Numbered from the stretch's first letter, positions 1 to 6,999 are shown. The stretch: DNA of 8,203 nucleotides from Dysgonamonadaceae bacterium (GCA_031261015.1 JAISKG010000047.1:1-8203); one strand, 5' to 3'. The notes: a model not told the origin generated them from the sequence alone. A program made the numbers and translations.

Positions 1-552
1 ATGCAATTTCTTTAAATCAAACGACAACAATACGCGGGCGACGCCCAAAAACAAAAAAGTAAATGCAATGATATAAACCACCGTGAATTCTCCTGCCGCC
101 GGAAAGAAAATAATTCCGATGGCACAAATAATTGACAAAATTCCGATCGCCAAGTACCAACCCCAAGTCTGATTACCGAAACGTTGCAAATCCATCGAAG
201 TTCCGATCAACGAAAAGCCTCTAAAAATCAACCAGAAAGCTAAAATAAAAATAATCAGGGAAGCGCTAAGGTACGGATGCGCAATCAGAAAAACGCCCAA
301 AACCACATCTAAGATTCCCAAAGACAAAATCCATCCCCAACCGGGCAAAAGTTTCCGGTTGCTGAACGCAAAAACGACTTCAAAAATACCTACCACAAAC
401 ATTAATACGGCAAATACCCTCGAAATAGTTTCGTAACTTTCGATGGGAAACAGCAACATTATAACGGCAATCGCAATAAACAGAATGCCGACCACAAACG
501 AAATCCAACAGTGCTTGACTGCATGCTCCAATTTTTGAACAAATGTACTCAT
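1..552 (-). CDS. HdeD/DUF308 family inner-membrane protein (C-terminus cut by window edge)
   Basis: An open frame runs from an ATG at 552 to the left edge without a stop, giving 184 residues. It is almost wholly hydrophobic, with six predicted membrane helices at about residues 15-35, 44-64, 72-91, 97-117, 130-150 and 156-176, arranged as three helical hairpins. Short polar turns separate them, such as SNRKLLPGWGW near 64-74 and DLQRFGNQTWGW near 121-132. This size and repeated two-helix pattern fit the HdeD/DUF308 family, named after the E. coli acid-resistance membrane protein HdeD; family members are usually about 180-200 residues, so only a few residues are probably missing. The molecular role in Bacteroidetes is not established, and envelope or acid stress is only suggested by the family name. 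The gene diverges from the PAP2 gene. I found no convincing promoter for it in the shared intergenic region, and no Shine-Dalgarno sequence. Confidence 0.85.
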   Translation of the reverse strand, partial: MSTFVQKLEHAVKHCWISFVVGILFIAIAVIMLLFPIESYETISRVFAVLMFVVGIFEVVFAFSNRKLLPGWGWILSLGILDVVLGVFLIAHPYLSASLIIFILAFWLIFRGFSLIGTSMDLQRFGNQTWGWYLAIGILSIICAIGIIFFPAAGEFTVVYIIAFTFLFLGVARVLLSFDLKKLH

Positions 553-613
553 AGAAGTAAAATTTTAAATCTTTCAGTTTTCATTAATAAAAACAATTCA
601 ACCGGCAAAAGGT

Positions 614-644
614 TTTGAAAGACCGAAAAATTCTGCTAATTTTG
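614..644 (+). promoter_or_regulatory. Bacteroidetes-type promoter for the PAP2 gene
   Basis: TTTG at 614-617 is followed after 19 bp by TAATTTTG at 637-644. This matches the Bacteroidetes primary-sigma consensus (-33 TTTG, about 19-21 bp, -7 TAnnTTTG) at every specified position. Transcription would start near 650, giving a leader of about 18 nt before the ATG at 669. The site overlaps the alternative TTG codon at 615, which argues against translation from there. Confidence 0.7.
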
Positions 645-668
645 TGTTTCAATCTTTCAATCCGATTT

Positions 669-1361
669 ATGTTAGAACAAGAATTACATTGGGAACGTGG
701 CTTGTTTTTTGCTCTAAACGGCAGTGATTCCGTGTTTTGGGATCAATTTTTTTGGCTTTATTCCTCTAAATGGACTTGGATTCCTTTTTATCTCTGTTTC
801 CTTTTTGTATTCATTTACAAAAAACATTGGAAAGAAATCCTTTGTATCCTACTTGCCGTCACTTTGGTGATTTTGATTGGCGATCAATTGGTTTCCGGAT
901 TTTTCAAGCCCTTTTTTCACCGCTTCAGGCCGACGCACCATCCGGATTTTTACGAGCAGGTGCGCACCGTATTCGATTATCGCGGCGGTAAATACGGTTT
1001 CATTTCCGGTCATGCAGCTAATTCGTTCGCTTTCGCTACATTTACAAGTTTGTTGTTTCGCAGCCGTTGGTTTACCGGTACAATTTTGCTGTTTGCCGTC
1101 CTCAATGCTTATTCGCGTATTTATTTGGGCGTTCATTTTATTTCCGACGTGGCGGCCGGCACGCTTGTCGGAATCCTCGTCGGCTACGGCATTTACCTGC
1201 TTTATGCGTTTGCGCGGCAAAAATGGATCTTCAACGATTGTTCCGAATCGGAAAGGCCAAGCTATTCCAAACAGGAAATCCGTTTTTTGTGCATGGCCTA
1301 TTTTGTCATGTTGGCAATTTTATTATTGTTTAATAATCAATTAGTTGGACTTTTTCATTAA
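669..1361 (+). CDS. PAP2-family membrane phosphatase (lipid phosphate / undecaprenyl-pyrophosphate type)
   Basis: A 230-residue integral membrane protein with all three parts of the PAP2 acid-phosphatase signature: KX6RP at K80 to R87-P88; SGH at 113-115, with Ile in place of the usual Pro before it; and SRX5HX3D at S149-R150, H156 and D160. H115 and H156 would be the catalytic histidines. Hydrophobic helices lie at about 36-50, 56-76, 118-130, 135-147, 160-180 and 206-222. Proteins of this type dephosphorylate lipid phosphates such as undecaprenyl pyrophosphate, phosphatidylglycerol phosphate or lipid A at the periplasmic face; the substrate cannot be decided from sequence. I chose the ATG at 669 over an in-frame TTG at 615 because a strong promoter match covers 614-644, so a TTG start would precede the transcript. 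The MLEQEL... start also resembles related Bacteroidetes proteins as I remember them. The gene appears monocistronic, with 95 bp to the next gene. Confidence 0.9.
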   Translation: MLEQELHWERGLFFALNGSDSVFWDQFFWLYSSKWTWIPFYLCFLFVFIYKKHWKEILCILLAVTLVILIGDQLVSGFFKPFFHRFRPTHHPDFYEQVRTVFDYRGGKYGFISGHAANSFAFATFTSLLFRSRWFTGTILLFAVLNAYSRIYLGVHFISDVAAGTLVGILVGYGIYLLYAFARQKWIFNDCSESERPSYSKQEIRFLCMAYFVMLAILLLFNNQLVGLFH

Positions 1362-1380
1362 AAATAAAAACGGATTTATG

Positions 1381-1411
1381 TTGGATGACATCAAATTTTT
1401 TTATAAGTTAG
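1381..1411 (+). promoter_or_regulatory. Candidate promoter with overlapping near-palindromic operator before the HTH/PLP operon
   Basis: TTGGATGACATCAAA at 1381-1395 is an inverted repeat with 7-bp arms around a central A, with six of seven pairs matching. About 19 bp after its first four bases lies TAAGTTAG at 1404-1411, a five-of-six match to the Bacteroidetes -7 element TAnnTTTG. The -33 box would be the poor TTGG at 1381-1384, inside the palindrome. A repressor bound there would block the promoter, and the DNA-binding protein encoded at 1457 is the obvious candidate. Both elements are imperfect, so this is a suggestion only. Confidence 0.3.
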
Positions 1412-1456
1412 AGGCCTGAATGGAAATTATAGTATTAATTCTAAAAAAACATACCC

Positions 1457-1726
1457 ATGAAAACAATCACATTTAATGAGCTTCGCAGAATCAAAGATGC
1501 CTTACCCCACGGCAGTACCCTCCGGATAGCTGAAGAATTGAATATTCCGGTAGAAACCGTCAGAAACTATTTCGGTGGGATTACTCACAGCGTGGGAAGC
1601 AACAACAGCAGTATTCATATTGAACCGGGTCCCGAAGGAGGTATCGTAGTCCTCGAAGATCCGGCTATTCTCGAAAAAGCGCTCATTATTTTAGGAGAAA
1701 CCACTCACAAAGTGGCGTCGCTTTAA
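1457..1726 (+). CDS. Small helix-turn-helix DNA-binding protein, probable regulator
   Basis: An 89-residue soluble protein. Residues about 18-41 (HGSTLRIAEELNIPVETVRN and following) read as a helix-turn-helix: a first helix with alternating hydrophobics (RIAEEL), a turn at NIP and a recognition helix (VETVRNYFG). The tail carries a Gly/Pro-rich turn (EPGPEGG, 56-62), a short strand (IVVL) and a C-terminal helix (PAILEKALIILGE) that may mediate dimerisation. I recall similar short proteins in Bacteroidales annotated only as DNA-binding proteins; the regulated genes are unknown. The stop is 14 bp before the ATG of the PLP enzyme, so the two are almost certainly one transcript. That suggests local regulation or autoregulation, but the sequence does not prove it. 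No Shine-Dalgarno sequence precedes the ATG; the leader is A-rich, as is common in this phylum. Confidence 0.75.
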   Translation: MKTITFNELRRIKDALPHGSTLRIAEELNIPVETVRNYFGGITHSVGSNNSSIHIEPGPEGGIVVLEDPAILEKALIILGETTHKVASL

Positions 1727-1740
1727 ATTTCAATAACAGA

Positions 1741-2967
1741 ATGGATAACAAAGAAACTACCGGTATCTTAAACGAATCCTTTCCTCAAAAAGATATTCAC
1801 GGCTCGATCGCTATGCCTATTTATTCGGGCGTAGCGTTTGAGTTTGATACAGCTGAGGATATGGAGAATGCTTTCCTTGGCAAATCGGGCAAGCACACGT
1901 ATGCACGCATCTCTAATCCGACGGTCGAATTTTTGGAAAACCGGATCTTGCATCTCAGCGGCGCAGCGCATGTCTTGGCCGTTTCGTCGGGAATGGCGGC
2001 GATTTCCAATGTTTTCATGACGATTGCATACAGCGGGGCGAATATTGTCGCTTCGCCTCACTTGTTTGGTAACACGTTTTCGTTTTTCCTCTTCACGCTG
2101 AAAGATTTCGGAGTGGAAGTGCGCTTCTGTAATCTCCTCGATCCGGAAGACGTGGCGCGCAACATCGACGAAAACACTTGCGCCGTATTTACGGAAATCA
2201 TCACTAACCCGCATTTGGAAGTGGCTGATTTAAAGGTTTTGTCGCAGATTACACGGGAAAAAGGAGTTCCGCTCATCGCCGATTCGACGATGGTGGTTTG
2301 GCCTCATTTCCAAGCGGAGCGTTGGGGAGTAGATATCGAAGTTGTTTCGAGCACGAAATACATCTCGGGCGGAGCGACGAGCACCGGCGGTTTGATTGTC
2401 GATTACCAGACTTATGACTGGAACCGGTCGAAGCGATTGAAAACCTTGGCGAAAGCGGCCGGGAAACGCGCTTTTCAAATGAAATTGCGCGGAGAAATCT
2501 CGCGGAATCTGGGCGCGTGCATGTCACCTAACACCGCTTACTTGCAAAACCTGGGATTGGAAACGCTCAGCTTGCGTTACGAGCGCGCTTCGTCCACCTG
2601 CCTGCAATTGGCGGAATTTTTGCAAACGCTTCCGGCCATCCAATCGGTTAATTATACCGGATTGAAAGACAATCCTTTCTACGCCGTCAGCCGGGCGCAA
2701 TTCGGCGATTGTCCCGGCGCCATGCTCACTTTTTGCTTGGAAGATCAGGCGGCTTGTTATGCTTTGGTCGATCGCGTAAAAATCATCCGTCGCGCCACTA
2801 ATTTGTTTGATAACAAATCGTTAATCATTCATCCGCTTTCCACGATTTACGGAACGTTGAGTCCCGCATATAAGAAAATGGTGGAAGTGCCGGATAATTT
2901 GTTACGCTTATCGGTCGGTTTGGAAGATTTGGAGGATTTGAAGGAAGATATTGTGCAGGCGTTATAA
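1741..2967 (+). CDS. PLP-dependent Cys/Met-metabolism enzyme, O-acetylhomoserine sulfhydrylase-like
   Basis: A 408-residue fold-type I PLP enzyme of the Cys/Met metabolism family (cystathionine gamma-synthase/lyase, methionine gamma-lyase, O-acetylhomoserine sulfhydrylase); the length is normal. Visible landmarks are Y54 and R56 in YARISNPT (phosphate contacts from the neighbouring subunit), S83-G84-M85 (phosphate loop), D181 (ring nitrogen), S203-S204-T205-K206 with K206 as Schiff-base lysine, and R389 in LLRLSVG (substrate carboxylate). The stretch NLFDNKSLIIHP near 354-365 resembles the NLGDAKSL-type segment of O-acetylhomoserine sulfhydrylases more than the lyases, so homocysteine synthesis from O-acetylhomoserine and sulfide is the best guess. 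Two departures stand out: the conserved Tyr of the LYG motif is Phe (F109 in HLFG), and the usual PASTTH is PLSTIY (365-370). The exact reaction is therefore uncertain; a lyase or another gamma-substitution is possible. It is the second gene of an operon with the HTH protein and overlaps the convergent pirin gene by 6 bp. Confidence 0.85.
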   Translation: MDNKETTGILNESFPQKDIHGSIAMPIYSGVAFEFDTAEDMENAFLGKSGKHTYARISNPTVEFLENRILHLSGAAHVLAVSSGMAAISNVFMTIAYSGANIVASPHLFGNTFSFFLFTLKDFGVEVRFCNLLDPEDVARNIDENTCAVFTEIITNPHLEVADLKVLSQITREKGVPLIADSTMVVWPHFQAERWGVDIEVVSSTKYISGGATSTGGLIVDYQTYDWNRSKRLKTLAKAAGKRAFQMKLRGEISRNLGACMSPNTAYLQNLGLETLSLRYERASSTCLQLAEFLQTLPAIQSVNYTGLKDNPFYAVSRAQFGDCPGAMLTFCLEDQAACYALVDRVKIIRRATNLFDNKSLIIHPLSTIYGTLSPAYKKMVEVPDNLLRLSVGLEDLEDLKEDIVQAL

Positions 2968-3681
2968 CCGGTACATCGGAATTTCGATTAACAAGATCCG
3001 TGCATTATCGGATTTGGCGGTTATAGTGACCGTATCGGTATCCCAAACGCCTAAGCCGTCGCGCCGAAACAAATCGATTCCACCTACCGACCATTCGCCT
3101 TCGATAACCATGGCAAAAACGCCGTCGCCTTGCTTTTTCAACGCATATTCCATGGAATGGTCTTTGCTGAATGTACCAATATGAAACCATGCATCCTGGT
3201 GGATCCATAATCCGTCATCGTCGGGATTAGGCGAAACAATTTGCATCAATTGATCAGTGTTTTCGATGAAATCAAATCGTTGTTGGTCGTAACGAGGCTT
3301 GACATTTTCTTTATTCGGAATTACCCATATCTGAAAGAAATTGAGATCCTTATCCGGATGAGCGTTGAATTCGCTATGCGTAATGCCTGTACCGGCGCTC
3401 ATCACTTGCACTTCTCCTGCACGGATTACGCTGCCGTTGCCCATGCTGTCGCGATGTTCCAGGTCGCCGTACAAAGGGATAGAGATAATTTCCATATTAT
3501 CATGCGGATGCGTGCCGAAACCTTCGCCTCCAATGACAATATCATCATTCACTACACGCAATGCGCCGAAATGAATCCGTTCGGGATCATAATAATTGGC
3601 AAAACTAAAGGTATGGTGCGTATCCAACCAACCGTGATTTTTGTGGCCGCGAGTATTGGCCCGGAATAATGTAGTTTTCAT
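2962..3681 (-). CDS. Pirin family protein (YhhW-like bicupin)
   Basis: A 239-residue protein of the usual length for short bacterial pirins such as E. coli YhhW. The N-terminal cupin keeps the four expected metal ligands: H58 and H60 in THPHDNMEI, and H102 and E104 in THSEFN. The flanking segments GHKNHGWLDTHHTFSFANYY (12-31) and VQVMSAGTGITHSEFN (91-106) are hallmark pirin sequence. The C-terminal cupin (about 150-239) has no equivalent metal cluster, as is normal for the family. YhhW has quercetin 2,3-dioxygenase activity in vitro, but the physiological role of most bacterial pirins is unknown, so no substrate is assigned. The protein is cytoplasmic, with no signal peptide. It lies 79 bp downstream of rlmN on the same strand and may have its own promoter or be read from that operon. 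It converges on the PLP-enzyme gene, sharing a TTATAA that contains both stop codons. Confidence 0.9.
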   Translation of the reverse strand: MKTTLFRANTRGHKNHGWLDTHHTFSFANYYDPERIHFGALRVVNDDIVIGGEGFGTHPHDNMEIISIPLYGDLEHRDSMGNGSVIRAGEVQVMSAGTGITHSEFNAHPDKDLNFFQIWVIPNKENVKPRYDQQRFDFIENTDQLMQIVSPNPDDDGLWIHQDAWFHIGTFSKDHSMEYALKKQGDGVFAMVIEGEWSVGGIDLFRRDGLGVWDTDTVTITAKSDNARILLIEIPMYRL

Positions 3682-3726
3682 GATTTTCTGTTTTTTTAAT
3701 AGAACAATTCAATGAGCGATTTTGTT

Positions 3727-3760
3727 CAAATATCGGAAGGATATTGAAAAGTTTTGCAAT
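3727..3760 (-). promoter_or_regulatory. Weak candidate promoter for the pirin gene
   Basis: Read on the minus strand, GATATTTG (3734 to 3727) matches five of the six fixed positions of the Bacteroidetes -7 element. An ATTG lies 22 bp upstream (3760 to 3757), slightly beyond the usual spacing. It sits in the 79-bp gap after rlmN and about 45 bp before the pirin ATG. The match is weak and could be chance in AT-rich DNA. Confidence 0.25.
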
Positions 3761-4777
3761 TTAACGTTTTGCCGCCCTCGTTGATAACAACCCGCAAGCT
3801 GCCAAAATATCCTCGCCCCGCGAAGCGCGAATCGTACAAGTAATTCCTTTTTCCGTAAGATAATCGCGAAACGGAACCATCGCCTCGGCATCGGTCGGCG
3901 GTAAATCTACACCCGGAAGTGCGTGATACTTAATTAAATTTACGCGGCAAGGAATGTCTTTCAGCAGCCGGCACAAAGCTTCGGCATGCCGCCGGTCGTC
4001 GTTGATTCCGCCAAACAAAATATATTCAAAAGAAACTCTGCGTTGATGGGAAAAATCGTATTTTCTGATTTCCTGCAAAATTTCGGCGATCGGATAGGCT
4101 TTTTCAATAGGCATGAGCGACAATCTTTCATCGGGATAAGGCGAATGCAGGCTAATCGCCAAATGTTCCTGCCGCTCGGCTAAAAATCGCCTCAATCCGG
4201 GAAGAACGCCGATCGTAGAAACGGTGATTCGCTTGGGACTCCATGCAAAACCGTAACCTGCCGTCAAAATTTCCAACACTTTGAATAATTCGGATACATT
4301 ATCCAGAGGCTCGCCCATCCCCATAAAAACAATATTTGTCAAACGCTCGCTTTCGGGAACAGAGAGAATCTGATTGAGGATGTCGCCGGCCGGTAATTGC
4401 CCGGAAAAACCTTGCTTTCCCGTCATGCAGAACAGGCAATTCATTTTGCAGCCCACTTGCGAAGAAACGCACAACGTAATGCGTTCCTTGTCGGGAATCA
4501 TCACGCACTCGATTTGTCCGCCGTTGGAAACCGGAAATAAATATTTCACTGTGCCGTCGGTCGATTGCTGTTGCAGAGAAAAAGCGCATTTACCAAGTTG
4601 GTAATGCGCTTGTAATTGTTTTCGATGAGCCAGCGAAAGATTGGTCATCCCGTCGATCGAACCGACCCGCTTTTGATAGATCCAATCTGCAATTTGCCGG
4701 GCAACGAAATCTTTCATGCCCAGCGACCGGACAACCGCCGTCAGTTCATCGAGCGTTTTTCCTATTAACGATTCCAT
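3761..4777 (-). CDS. rlmN: Dual-specificity RNA methyltransferase RlmN (23S rRNA A2503-C2 / tRNA A37-C2)
   Basis: A 338-residue radical-SAM methyltransferase. It carries the CX3CX2C iron-sulfur motif at C110, C114 and C117 (CKMNCLFC), the SAM-binding GMGEP at 153-157, and the two extra cysteines that define the RlmN/Cfr mechanism: C103 seven residues before the cluster motif, and C328 in the C-terminal RGEDILAACG, which carries the methylene intermediate. SxxR and NLIKYH segments (279-285) also fit. RlmN methylates C2 of A2503 in the peptidyl-transferase centre of 23S rRNA, and in E. coli also A37 of certain tRNAs, tuning translational accuracy. RlmN is favoured over the antibiotic-resistance paralogue Cfr because of its position in a housekeeping operon and its typical C-terminus, but this is inference. 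The ATG lies 3 bp after the ppiD stop, so the two are co-transcribed and probably translationally coupled. Confidence 0.95.
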   Translation of the reverse strand: MESLIGKTLDELTAVVRSLGMKDFVARQIADWIYQKRVGSIDGMTNLSLAHRKQLQAHYQLGKCAFSLQQQSTDGTVKYLFPVSNGGQIECVMIPDKERITLCVSSQVGCKMNCLFCMTGKQGFSGQLPAGDILNQILSVPESERLTNIVFMGMGEPLDNVSELFKVLEILTAGYGFAWSPKRITVSTIGVLPGLRRFLAERQEHLAISLHSPYPDERLSLMPIEKAYPIAEILQEIRKYDFSHQRRVSFEYILFGGINDDRRHAEALCRLLKDIPCRVNLIKYHALPGVDLPPTDAEAMVPFRDYLTEKGITCTIRASRGEDILAACGLLSTRAAKR

Positions 4778-4780
4778 CGT

Positions 4781-6937
4781 TTAGAAGAAACGATCGTAAT
4801 GATCTTCGATCTTCGCTCCTTCTTTCAGCAGTTGATTGGATTGGAAAAGTTGGTACAGACGATAGCCGTACTGCATTTGCACAGTTTGCTTTTGCATGTT
4901 GGCATCGAAAGGCGTTTCGCCTTCCCTGCGGTTAGTGACGTTGATCACATATACGCCCCGGTTGCCTTTGTAAGGGCCGGAAACTTTTCCGACGGGAGCA
5001 ACCGTTGCTTCCACATTGATCACCGGTTCTACGCCGATTCCGCCCGAAATATTTTGCGTAGCGAAAGTCAGGAAATTAACTGATTGCGAATTCGTATTCA
5101 TTGCAGCGGCATATTCGTCGAGCGTAGTCATATTTTTCGCTTTCAAATCGGCGATGATCTTTTCGGCTTTCTTATCGTTGATCAATTCGCGTTTCAATAT
5201 GTCGGAAACGGAAGCCAGCGGACGAAAACCTTCTTTCAACCCGCCTTCTACGGCCGCTACTACGAAATATTCCTGATTTTGACATTCGTAAATATCGGAG
5301 ATCGCTCCTTTATCACTCTTAAATGCCCATTGAATTACTTGGCGTGAATTTTGAATATTCGACAAGCCCATTTGCTTTTTGCCGACTTCCACTTCTTTTT
5401 GGATGTTGTAACCGGCTGTTGCTGCAGAATCTTTGAATGTCGCCAGACTGTGATGAGAAGCGATGTATTGGTTCAAATCGTTGTACAATCTGGTTTTCGT
5501 CGTTTGACTGGGGACAACCGGGATTTGTACCGTTGCAATTTTGTATTTTTTCACCGAAGCAGTACGTTCTACCACTTGCACTAAATAACTGCCCATCGAC
5601 GATTTAATGATCTGTGTTTCGTTCAAAGGAGCGGTAAAAGCAGCTTTTTTAAACGCAACATCATTCTGGGTTTGTTGAAGCAGCGATGCTTCGGTTTGCC
5701 AGCCCGCACTACCGTCGGAACGACCGCCGGTGACTTCCTGCGCCATATCGGCAAACGTTTTTCCTCCTTTAATTACTTGAATCAAACTGTCGCCAAGATG
5801 AGTGACAAATTTTTCATCGTCCGTTGCCGGCAAAGCCAATACATTCAATTTAATAGAGTCAGGCGCAATGGTTTCTCCTTCCAATTTATACATGCTATAC
5901 GTATTGTTCTCCAAAACCGGACCTTCTACGGCATGAATCGCAGAATTATCAACAAAATGTTTCTGACTGTTAGTCAATTGACTATAAGCGACAAAAGCAT
6001 CTAAGTAAGGCACTTCTGAATTATTTTCCATCACTACATCGCCCGGATATTCGCTTTCGGTCAACCGGGTTTTCACTTTTTCCATCCGGTCTAAAACCGA
6101 TTGATAATCTTGTTCGGAAGGAAGAATCGGAACGGCAATATAATCAATAATTTTCACTTCTTCCTGTTTGAATGTATTTTTGCGCTCGTTGTACAACTTA
6201 GCAATTTCGGCGTCGGAAACGCTCACGGCATCGTCGGAAACGGAAATGTAGCTTTGCATGGCGTAATCCAGATCCACGCTCACTTTGCTGTCGTCGTAAG
6301 AAGCTTGCAGATCCAACTTATTCGGAGTGATCGCAGCTGCCAACAACGAGCCTAATTTGCCTTGCAATTTTTGCTCGGTCACTTGTTGTTCAACGCTCAA
6401 CCAACTTTTTTTAGCCGCTATAATTTGCGGAATCATTTCTTCGGGGATTTGGCTGTAATCGTCCGTTTCGATTTGTTGCAAGAAGCGCAGCAAATTATTT
6501 TTATCGAACTGGCCGGTTTGAGGATTTCGAAATTCGGGCATTTGCTGAATCATCGGCGAAATATTCCGTCCCATGATCATGTCCGATAATTCCTCTTGCG
6601 ACACGGCGAAACCGACTTTCTCACATTCATCGTTCAAAAGAATTTTGTCAATAGCTTCATTGAGAACCATTTGCCTGATTTGATTGGTTTGATCTTCGGT
6701 AATCGACATTCCTTGGTTTCTTGCTTTGATCAGGTTGGTACGTTCTTCTACCAATTGTTGGTAATCTTGAATTTTAATTGCCTGCCCGTCAACGGTTGCA
6801 ATATTTTCTCTTTTTTGGCTGTAAAAAGTGGATCCCGAACGAAAGAATCCATCGAATATAAATGCAAATAATGCAAGTCCTACAAAACCCACTAACAACC
6901 ACTTAGCGTTGTTTCTAATTTTTTCTAATGTTGCCAT
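4781..6937 (-). CDS. PpiD/SurA-like membrane-anchored periplasmic foldase (peptidylprolyl isomerase family)
   Basis: A 718-residue protein that starts MATLEKIRNNAKWLLVGFVG. It has a single membrane anchor at about 11-32 and then a large periplasmic part, the PpiD plan. Residues about 44-220 form the SurA/PpiD-type N-terminal chaperone region (VDGQAIKIQDYQQLVEERTN, LNEAIDKILLNDECEKVGF). A parvulin-like domain follows at about 361-458, with GGKTFADMAQEV and GRSDGSAGW as recognisable remnants. The C-terminal 260 residues are mixed helix and strand with a Lys-rich helix (ILKRELINDKKAEKIIADLKAK). Both core parvulin histidines appear to be replaced (by N365 and Y451), so a chaperone role without isomerase activity is likely. 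Such proteins help outer-membrane and secreted proteins fold after Sec export. I chose the ATG at 6937 over an in-frame GTG at 6985: the 16 extra residues are Lys/Asn-rich, match no family N-terminus I know, and their codons overlap a likely promoter. Confidence 0.88.
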   Translation of the reverse strand: MATLEKIRNNAKWLLVGFVGLALFAFIFDGFFRSGSTFYSQKRENIATVDGQAIKIQDYQQLVEERTNLIKARNQGMSITEDQTNQIRQMVLNEAIDKILLNDECEKVGFAVSQEELSDMIMGRNISPMIQQMPEFRNPQTGQFDKNNLLRFLQQIETDDYSQIPEEMIPQIIAAKKSWLSVEQQVTEQKLQGKLGSLLAAAITPNKLDLQASYDDSKVSVDLDYAMQSYISVSDDAVSVSDAEIAKLYNERKNTFKQEEVKIIDYIAVPILPSEQDYQSVLDRMEKVKTRLTESEYPGDVVMENNSEVPYLDAFVAYSQLTNSQKHFVDNSAIHAVEGPVLENNTYSMYKLEGETIAPDSIKLNVLALPATDDEKFVTHLGDSLIQVIKGGKTFADMAQEVTGGRSDGSAGWQTEASLLQQTQNDVAFKKAAFTAPLNETQIIKSSMGSYLVQVVERTASVKKYKIATVQIPVVPSQTTKTRLYNDLNQYIASHHSLATFKDSAATAGYNIQKEVEVGKKQMGLSNIQNSRQVIQWAFKSDKGAISDIYECQNQEYFVVAAVEGGLKEGFRPLASVSDILKRELINDKKAEKIIADLKAKNMTTLDEYAAAMNTNSQSVNFLTFATQNISGGIGVEPVINVEATVAPVGKVSGPYKGNRGVYVINVTNRREGETPFDANMQKQTVQMQYGYRLYQLFQSNQLLKEGAKIEDHYDRFF

Positions 6938-6984
6938 CGAATCATTGTTTATTTTTGATTTTCTATTTTTTTTAAAATTGCGCA

Positions 6985-6992
6985 CGAAGATA
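6985..6992 (-). promoter_or_regulatory. Likely -7 promoter element for the ppiD-rlmN operon
   Basis: Read on the minus strand, TATCTTCG (6992 to 6985) matches five of the six fixed positions of the Bacteroidetes -7 element TAnnTTTG. It is followed by TGCG, a context common at start sites in this phylum. Transcription would begin near 6978, leaving a leader of about 40 nt before the ATG at 6937. No TTTG occurs at the -33 distance; that region is occupied by the inverted repeat at 7000-7028. Confidence 0.45.
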
Positions 6993-6999
6993 CGAAGAA

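Noticed and set aside
849..1220. A 123-codon minus-strand open frame inside the PAP2 gene
   Set aside because: It lies wholly within a gene with complete catalytic motifs; its product is basic, low in recognisable motifs and looks like an antisense shadow.
1362..1456. Possible terminator or small gene between the PAP2 and HTH genes
   Set aside because: No GC-rich hairpin followed by a T run and no open frame with coding character; only the near-palindrome and weak promoter already listed.
1768..2527. Several minus-strand open frames (60-148 codons) opposite the PLP enzyme
   Set aside because: The plus frame carries the full set of family residues; the opposing frames are Arg/Ser-rich with no family resemblance.
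3241..3669. A 142-codon plus-strand open frame opposite the pirin gene
   Set aside because: The pirin metal-ligand motifs fix the minus frame as coding; the plus frame is a shadow with no recognisable domain.
3761..4777. Cfr-type antibiotic-resistance methyltransferase
   Set aside because: The protein shares the Cfr/RlmN mechanism residues, but its operon with a housekeeping foldase and the absence of mobile elements favour chromosomal RlmN.
5672..6004. Plus-strand open frames opposite the ppiD-like gene, including one of 110 codons
   Set aside because: The minus frame is continuous for 718 codons with a membrane anchor and foldase features. The plus frames overlap one another and resemble nothing known.
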